A stretch of DNA of 36,555 bases from Oscillospiraceae bacterium. GTDB taxonomy: Bacteria; Bacillota; Clostridia; Oscillospirales; Acutalibacteraceae. The stretch spans positions 1-36,555 of the forward strand of contig JAISYX010000045.1 of NCBI GenBank assembly GCA_031269595.1, read 5' to 3'. The notes under the pieces are model-generated. The model did no database searches, was not told where the DNA came from, and saw only the letters and a program-made list of their open reading frames with translations. Within the stretch, counting starts at the first letter, position 1. Each line of letters starts with the position of its first letter. Below are positions 32,900 to 36,555 of the stretch, one piece after another. The position numbers and the translations under genes are program-made.

Positions 32900-33211
32900 T
32901 TAAAGCTTTATTTCAATCTCAACGCCTGCGGGGAGCTCTAATCCTGTTAAGGCCTCAACTGTTTTGTTAGAGGGCTTAAGGATGTCGATTAGTCTCTTGT
33001 GGGTTCTGAGCTCAAACTGCTCACGGCTGTCCTTATACTTATGAACAGCACGGAGAATTGTGATAATCTCCTTTTCGGTGGGAAGAGGAACAGGCCCCGA
33101 AACTCTTGCGCCCGTTCTTTTGGCTGTAGCAACGATTTTTTCAGCCGATTGGTCCACCAACGAGTGGTCATACCCCTTAATTCTGATTCTAATCTTTTCT
33201 TTGACTGCCAC
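32900..33211 (-). CDS. rpsJ: 30S ribosomal protein S10 / NusE
   Basis: 103 aa. The start is GTG (33209-33211), with AAAGGAGGCGAT upstream. It reads [20 protein letters not shown], has [20 protein letters not shown] and [21 protein letters not shown]10 is a 30S head protein and, as NusE with NusB, an antitermination factor. First gene of the supercluster, behind a ~270 nt leader. Confidence 0.97.
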   Translation of the reverse strand: MAVKEKIRIRIKGYDHSLVDQSAEKIVATAKRTGARVSGPVPLPTEKEIITILRAVHKYKDSREQFELRTHKRLIDILKPSNKTVEALTGLELPAGVEIEIKL

Positions 33212-33477
33212 TATGAATCGCCTCCTTTGTAAAATTTGGCGGGCGGCGCATTTTAACCTTACACAAGCCCGGGTGTTTCGCCCCTAGGCATTTTAAAAAC
33301 CGATTTGCCGCTTGGCAAACCGGTTGCTGAGTTAAAAAGCGTCAGAGCACAGCTGTAGCAAAACAGCAAGCTCATAATCTTTACATCGCCCGGTTTAAAA
33401 TCGGACATACTCCACGGAAAAACCGGCCTTTTTGGCCGCAACCTCCCGCTTCAACGCATATCTTCGTGCAGTCTTGC
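33212..33477 (-). promoter_or_regulatory. Structured 5' leader of the S10 operon
   Basis: About 265 nt between the predicted transcription start and rpsJ, with two hairpin/T-run structures (33418-33438 and 33291-33325). Leaders of this kind usually serve feedback control by a ribosomal protein. I do not recognise the exact class. Confidence 0.5.
33291..33325 (-). terminator. Terminator-like hairpin (attenuator candidate) in the S10 leader
   Basis: On the transcript AACCGGTTTGCC, a 4-base loop and GGCAAATCGGTT (33298-33325) are followed by TTTTTAAAA. It lies about 80 nt before the first codon of rpsJ, on the same strand. An upstream segment (33390-33404) is complementary to its 3' arm and could compete with it. 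A weaker hairpin with a T-run, CGGCC/GGCCG, is at 33418-33438. Confidence 0.6.
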
Positions 33478-33483
33478 CTAAAT

Positions 33484-33512
33484 ATTATAACTCATCCGCA
33501 GCAAAAAAGCAA
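33484..33512 (-). promoter_or_regulatory. SigA promoter of the S10-spc-alpha supercluster
   Basis: Minus-strand TTGCTT (33507-33512), 17 bases, TATAAT (33484-33489). Only one good promoter is visible for the 15.7 kb of co-directional genes, although internal ones are possible. Confidence 0.75.
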
Positions 33513-33539
33513 GAACTTTATTACCACGGACGAGTAGAA

Positions 33540-33574
33540 GTTACGGGTTAGTTGTGGGTTGTTTTTGGTTGTTT
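33540..33574. repeat. Heptamer-periodic tract (GTT type), five degenerate units
   Basis: GTTACGG, GTTAGTT, GTGGGTT, GTTTTTG and GTTGTTT in 7-base steps, just upstream of the S10 promoter. More degenerate than the other heptamer tracts. Confidence 0.45.
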
Positions 33575-33599
33575 TAACCAAGAGGCGAGAGCTGGCGCA

Positions 33600-33627
33600 A
33601 GTTAAGAGTGAAAAGTGAAGAGTTGTG
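33600..33627. repeat. Heptamer tandem repeat (AGTGAAA type), four units
   Basis: AGTTAAG, AGTGAAA, AGTGAAG and AGTTGTG in 7-base register. Its complement is of the ACTTTCA type seen at 338-365 and 6094-6128. Confidence 0.55.
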
Positions 33628-33745
33628 GTGGATTTGCTACGCAAATTTTGATTAAAGGGTTCGTAGAGACAGCCGACTTGGTTGCCTGCGGACTTGGCAA
33701 AAAAATTGCAGCGGTGCACCAAGTGACCTTGAAACCATAAAAGCT

Positions 33746-33916
33746 GCGTCATTGCGAGCACGCAGTTAAACCAAAATAAGCACAAGGTGTGGTGTGCGAA
33801 GCAATCCAGTACACTAAGCCCTTGTGCTACTGTGTCGCATCTGGCTTTGTTCCGCTGGATTGCTTCGCACTCGCAACCGCTAGTAAACTCAAGCTCAGCG
33901 GTGCTCGCAATGACGC
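33746..33916. repeat. MITE-like palindromic element with GCGTCATTGCGAG ends
   Basis: GCGTCATTGCGAGCAC (33746-33761) is exactly the reverse complement of 33901-33916. A second inverted pair lies inside: GTGCGAAGCAATCCAG ending at 33809 and CTGGATTGCTTCGCAC at 33855-33870. The words GTCATTGCGAG and GAAGCAATCC occur in dispersed repeats of many bacterial genomes. No ORF in it looks real. The rest of 33628-34009 shows no gene. Confidence 0.7.
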
Positions 33917-34009
33917 ATGTAAGCGTGGCGATAAAAAAGTAACTTTCCACCCGCTCTCTCACAACCCGCTCAGTCTGCGGGCGAATGCAAGATTTTAGAC
34001 TTTGAAAAC

Positions 34010-34044
34010 ATCTAACATCTAAACCCTAACATCTAACATCTAAT
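34010..34044. repeat. Heptamer tandem repeat (ATCTAAC type), five units
   Basis: ATCTAAC, ATCTAAA, CCCTAAC, ATCTAAC and ATCTAAT in exact 7-base register. The end overlaps the stop codon of the LTA synthase-like gene (34040-34042). Confidence 0.75.
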
Positions 34045-36061
34045 ACCCTATCACCTTAAAATAATTATTCTTCATAATAAGCTTTGAAAAGCGCACTCTG
34101 TTTTTTACCAGCTGGGAGATTCTTTTAACATATCCGTCTTCTATCTCTGCGCCCTCCTTTGGGGTGAACTTATCTTTATTTGCAAGATAAACTCCCTTGT
34201 CGCTAATCCAGCTTAGGTCGGCGGCGATAACCACCCTGTCCTCTTCGCCGCAAAAAATATCTCTGCCTGTAAACAGCCTGCTATCATATTCAATGCCAAA
34301 AAGGTTATGCAGGGTTGGCAATATATCCAGCGAATACACGGGCCTATCAACTGTTAGATGCGAGACCTCGCTGTTATATATAATGAGAGTAGTCTTGTCA
34401 CGCTCAAAGTCGTTTGCGGGCTTTTTGCCAATTAGCTCGGCAATATAATCCTCCCCCTTCTTGTTTTCTACCTCCAGACCATAGGGGTAGTGGTCTGGTG
34501 AGATTACAAACACAGTGTCGTCAAGAATGCCCGCCTGCTCACACCTCTCAACAAGATACTGCACTGCGTATTCCAGCTCCAGATTGGCGGCAATATAGGC
34601 CTTAACAGGGTCAGAATAGGGTAAATCCTTAACCTTATCCCAGTTTTTTGAAGACATTCTATTGGCATTTCTGCTGTAAAGTGCATGACCTGATACACTC
34701 ATGTAATAGATATTAAACGGACTGCTGCCTATGTAATCATCTGCTGTAACCTGCATCATCTCCAAGTCAGAGGCCGGCCAGCTTGCGTCACTCATGCGCT
34801 TTTCTAAGCCGTTGCCAAAGGCAAGATATTTAGAATAGCCCAGCTTGGTGTGGCTTAGGTGTCTTTTGTAGTATTTAGCCACTCCGTTATGATAGGCTAA
34901 TGAGGTGTAGTCCTGCTTCATCAGCTCTGCTCCTATGGTGAAGGGCAGAGCCTTTTCGGCGGCTGTCTGCATTATTCCGGGGCTGCCCGGGAATAGCCCC
35001 ATGAGGTTTGCGTACTCGCCTGTAGAGGTAGAGCCGCCCCAGACGGGCTGGTAATAGTCGGTAAACTCAAAGCCCTCATGTGCCATCTTATATAAGGTAG
35101 GAGTTAGCTCCTCGCTTATTACAGGGCTTGAGAAGGCCTCTGCGCTTATAAAGATAAGGTTTTTGCCCTTGAATGCGCCTGTATATTTATTTTGCTGAGT
35201 GGGCACAACAGAGCCAAAGTAGTTGTGCATGGCTTTGAGTGTCTCGTCCTTAGTGCCTGAGGCCATAGCCGCAAAGTCTATATCCTTGGTGTTATAGCCA
35301 TAGCTCACCTCTGCTATCTCTGCGCCGTTGCCTTCCTCAGTCTCCTCCTCAGGCGGGCTCACCGCAGGAGGAGAGACAGGAGACACCGTAAAAGCTCCTG
35401 TAGGTAGGCCGAACAGCTCATAACGTATGCTTAAGCCCATGGCCTTAAGCAAGCCAAAACGGGGCACTGCGGCGTCAAACTCAAAGCCGCTGCTGTAGTA
35501 CTCATGGTCGGTGATTATGCCCTTATCGTGTGTTTTAACAAGGCCTTTGCCAAGAAGACCAAGCCCCCCTGAAAGCAGAATGGCGATTAGGCAGGTGTAA
35601 ACCTTAAGCTTGTTTGGAATCTCTTTAATCTCAGCATATTTGCTGTGGACAAGCACGCCCGTTGCAATGACAGGCAGAATTAAAAAAATTAAGGCCGGAA
35701 GGCCTTTTACAATAGCACCCCAAGCCATGTCTGCAAAGCCTGATGCCACATTTTTACCGTTGCCTGCTGCAAAAAAGGGATCCATAAAATTGCCGTAGGT
35801 GCGCCGCATTATGCATTCTGCTCCATATATAAGGAAGAGAAGGAAGGAGATTATAATTGCGCAAAGCCCGCCGCCCTTTGGGAGCAGCCTACATATAAAG
35901 TAAACCGCAAGCCCCGCCGAAAGAGAGAAGAGTATGAGCAGCCCCCAGCGCATATTTTCAGAGCCTGAAAACAATGTAGTTATCATTTCATAGTAAAAAA
36001 TCATAAACCCAAAATAAAGGGGAAGAAAAGAACGCTTAGTGACCTCTTGTATAGCAAACAT
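34040..36061 (-). CDS. LTA synthase family (LtaS-like) membrane sulfatase-fold protein
   Basis: 673 aa. Five or so membrane helices fill about 10-175, followed by a Pro/Glu-rich linker (about 225-245) and an extracellular sulfatase-fold domain about 295-640. The catalytic set fits LtaS: metal-binding glutamate in FISAEAF (about 308), the nucleophile threonine in GGSTSTGEY (T345 by alignment), a conserved SGHALY and the metal-binding ISPDHYPYG. LtaS enzymes polymerise glycerol phosphate from phosphatidylglycerol onto a lipid anchor; some relatives make primers or modify other polymers, so the exact product is open. Single gene with its own promoter. Confidence 0.9.
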   Translation of the reverse strand: MFAIQEVTKRSFLPLYFGFMIFYYEMITTLFSGSENMRWGLLILFSLSAGLAVYFICRLLPKGGGLCAIIISFLLFLIYGAECIMRRTYGNFMDPFFAAGNGKNVASGFADMAWGAIVKGLPALIFLILPVIATGVLVHSKYAEIKEIPNKLKVYTCLIAILLSGGLGLLGKGLVKTHDKGIITDHEYYSSGFEFDAAVPRFGLLKAMGLSIRYELFGLPTGAFTVSPVSPPAVSPPEEETEEGNGAEIAEVSYGYNTKDIDFAAMASGTKDETLKAMHNYFGSVVPTQQNKYTGAFKGKNLIFISAEAFSSPVISEELTPTLYKMAHEGFEFTDYYQPVWGGSTSTGEYANLMGLFPGSPGIMQTAAEKALPFTIGAELMKQDYTSLAYHNGVAKYYKRHLSHTKLGYSKYLAFGNGLEKRMSDASWPASDLEMMQVTADDYIGSSPFNIYYMSVSGHALYSRNANRMSSKNWDKVKDLPYSDPVKAYIAANLELEYAVQYLVERCEQAGILDDTVFVISPDHYPYGLEVENKKGEDYIAELIGKKPANDFERDKTTLIIYNSEVSHLTVDRPVYSLDILPTLHNLFGIEYDSRLFTGRDIFCGEEDRVVIAADLSWISDKGVYLANKDKFTPKEGAEIEDGYVKRISQLVKNRVRFSKLIMKNNYFKVIGY

Positions 36062-36092
36062 AAAAATACCCCGACTTCTTAAATATGAATTT

Positions 36093-36121
36093 ATTATACA
36101 TCACAATATTAAGAAACGCAA
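36093..36121 (-). promoter_or_regulatory. SigA promoter of the LTA synthase-like gene
   Basis: Minus-strand TTGCGT (36116-36121), 17 bases, TATAAT (36093-36098). The following stretch to 36220 is very AT-rich and contains no gene. Confidence 0.65.
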
Positions 36122-36224
36122 GAGAAAAATGCAAAAAAATTTACAAATTACGACAAATTTACAAAATTTTTTGCAAGTTTTTCCAAATTTTCGCAATTTA
36201 TATAGTGAGTTTAAGTCACATATC

Positions 36225-36260
36225 TTGTGCAGTATCAAATAAATATTTATAGTTGATAAA
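36225..36260 (+). promoter_or_regulatory. Possible promoter(s) of sigG
   Basis: A SigA-like pair TTGTGC (36225-36230), 17 bases, TATAGT (36248-36253) overlaps a looser SigF/SigG-like pair GTATC (36232-36236), 15 bases, GTTGATAAA (36252-36260). SigF control would be expected for sigG, but the match to its -10 is partial. Confidence 0.35.
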
Positions 36261-36343
36261 GCCGCATTGATTATCGTTTGTGTTGTTTAAGACCCGCCAA
36301 ATCAGCCAATAATAAAGCTGTAAGGAAAGGGAGGGATTAAACC

Positions 36344-36555
36344 ATGCAGTATAATAAGGTAGAAATCTGCGGTGTAAACACCGCTAAGCTAACGGTGCTA
36401 TCGGAGGCAGATAAGATGGCTCTTCTCAAAAAGGCTCACGCAGGGGATACCGCCGCCAGAGACGCCATTGTAAACGGGAATCTTAGGCTTGTGCTAAGTG
36501 TAATACAGCGGTTTTCAAACAGGGGCGAGAACATGGACGACCTGTTTCAGGTGGG
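36344..36555 (+). CDS. sigG: RNA polymerase sporulation sigma factor SigG, 5' part
   Basis: The first 70 codons run to the window edge. The start MQYNKVEICGVNTAKLTVLS and the later GNLRLVLSVIQRFSNRGENM with DDLFQVG match the N-terminus and region 2.1 of SigG, the late forespore sigma factor; the VEICGV-T-KL signature separates it from SigF and SigE. ATG at 36344 follows GGGAGGG. It indicates an endospore former. In Bacillus, sigG follows spoIIGA-sigE; here it follows an LTA synthase-like gene on the other strand instead. Confidence 0.93.
   Translation, partial: MQYNKVEICGVNTAKLTVLSEADKMALLKKAHAGDTAARDAIVNGNLRLVLSVIQRFSNRGENMDDLFQV

Noticed and set aside
33259..33408. A 49-60 codon ORF in the S10 leader (minus strand, reading MSDFKPGDVKIMSLL...)
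   Set aside because: There is no SD at a usable distance, the ORF spans the terminator hairpin, and the protein has no recognisable features. It is more likely a chance reading frame through a structured leader.
33492..33998. Long frames on both strands over the region 33492-33998
   Set aside because: They run through the inverted repeat at 33746-33916 and the heptamer tracts, have no RBS, and look like open frames created by the repeats.
1..36555. tRNA or rRNA genes
   Set aside because: No cloverleaf with a T-loop (GTTCRA) in the right frame of conserved positions and no rRNA-like stretch was noticed in the gaps.

Overview
The window looks like a chromosomal segment of a spore-forming Gram-positive bacterium, most likely class Clostridia. 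The reasons are the S10-spc-alpha ribosomal operon in Firmicutes order (with adk, map, a KOW-domain protein and infA between secY and rpmJ), zinc-binding (C+) forms of S4, S14, L36, L24 and adenylate kinase, a lipoteichoic acid synthase-like enzyme, a wall-anchored chitinase with CWB2 repeats, and the start of sigG, the forespore sigma factor. Nearly everything is on the minus strand; the exceptions are an ECF transporter S component, a small XRE regulator, two tiny hydrophobic-peptide genes and sigG. Finer taxonomy cannot be read from this sequence.

Layout. 1-366: only palindromic repeats and a heptamer repeat. 367-4770: a secreted GH18 enzyme with Ig-like, CBM5/12-like and CWB2 domains. 5148-5384: a small unknown protein. 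5459-6101: two tandem modules, each encoding a 23-27 aa hydrophobic peptide behind a very strong but apparently masked ribosome binding site, with a convergent promoter on the opposite strand; this is type I toxin-antitoxin architecture. 6119-7404: queH (queuosine synthesis) divergent from an ECF S component. 7452-14356: a lipoprotein, two large membrane proteins with long acidic Glu/Pro-rich tails, and a DUF805 protein, mostly functionally unknown, each apparently with its own promoter. 14480-16003: a YifB/ComM-type AAA+ protein. 16179-17464: an LRR_5 membrane protein divergent from its probable XRE regulator. 17495-33211: a ~15.7 kb ribosomal supercluster of 32 genes (rpsJ to rplQ), reading leftwards from a strong promoter at 33484-33512 followed by a ~270 nt structured leader. 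33520-33920: heptamer repeats and a MITE-like palindrome. 34040-36061: an LTA synthase family protein. 36344-end: sigG, cut by the window edge.

Two repeat classes run through the non-coding DNA. One is a family of ~70-80 bp palindromes beginning TGTAGGGG and ending CCCCTACA, usually just past the stop codon of a minus-strand gene. The other is degenerate heptanucleotide tandem repeats at seven sites, one of them inside the ribosomal operon and one replacing the expected -10 box of the second toxin-like module. The most promising candidate system is the pair of toxin-like modules. All functional calls come from reading motifs by eye; no database search was possible.
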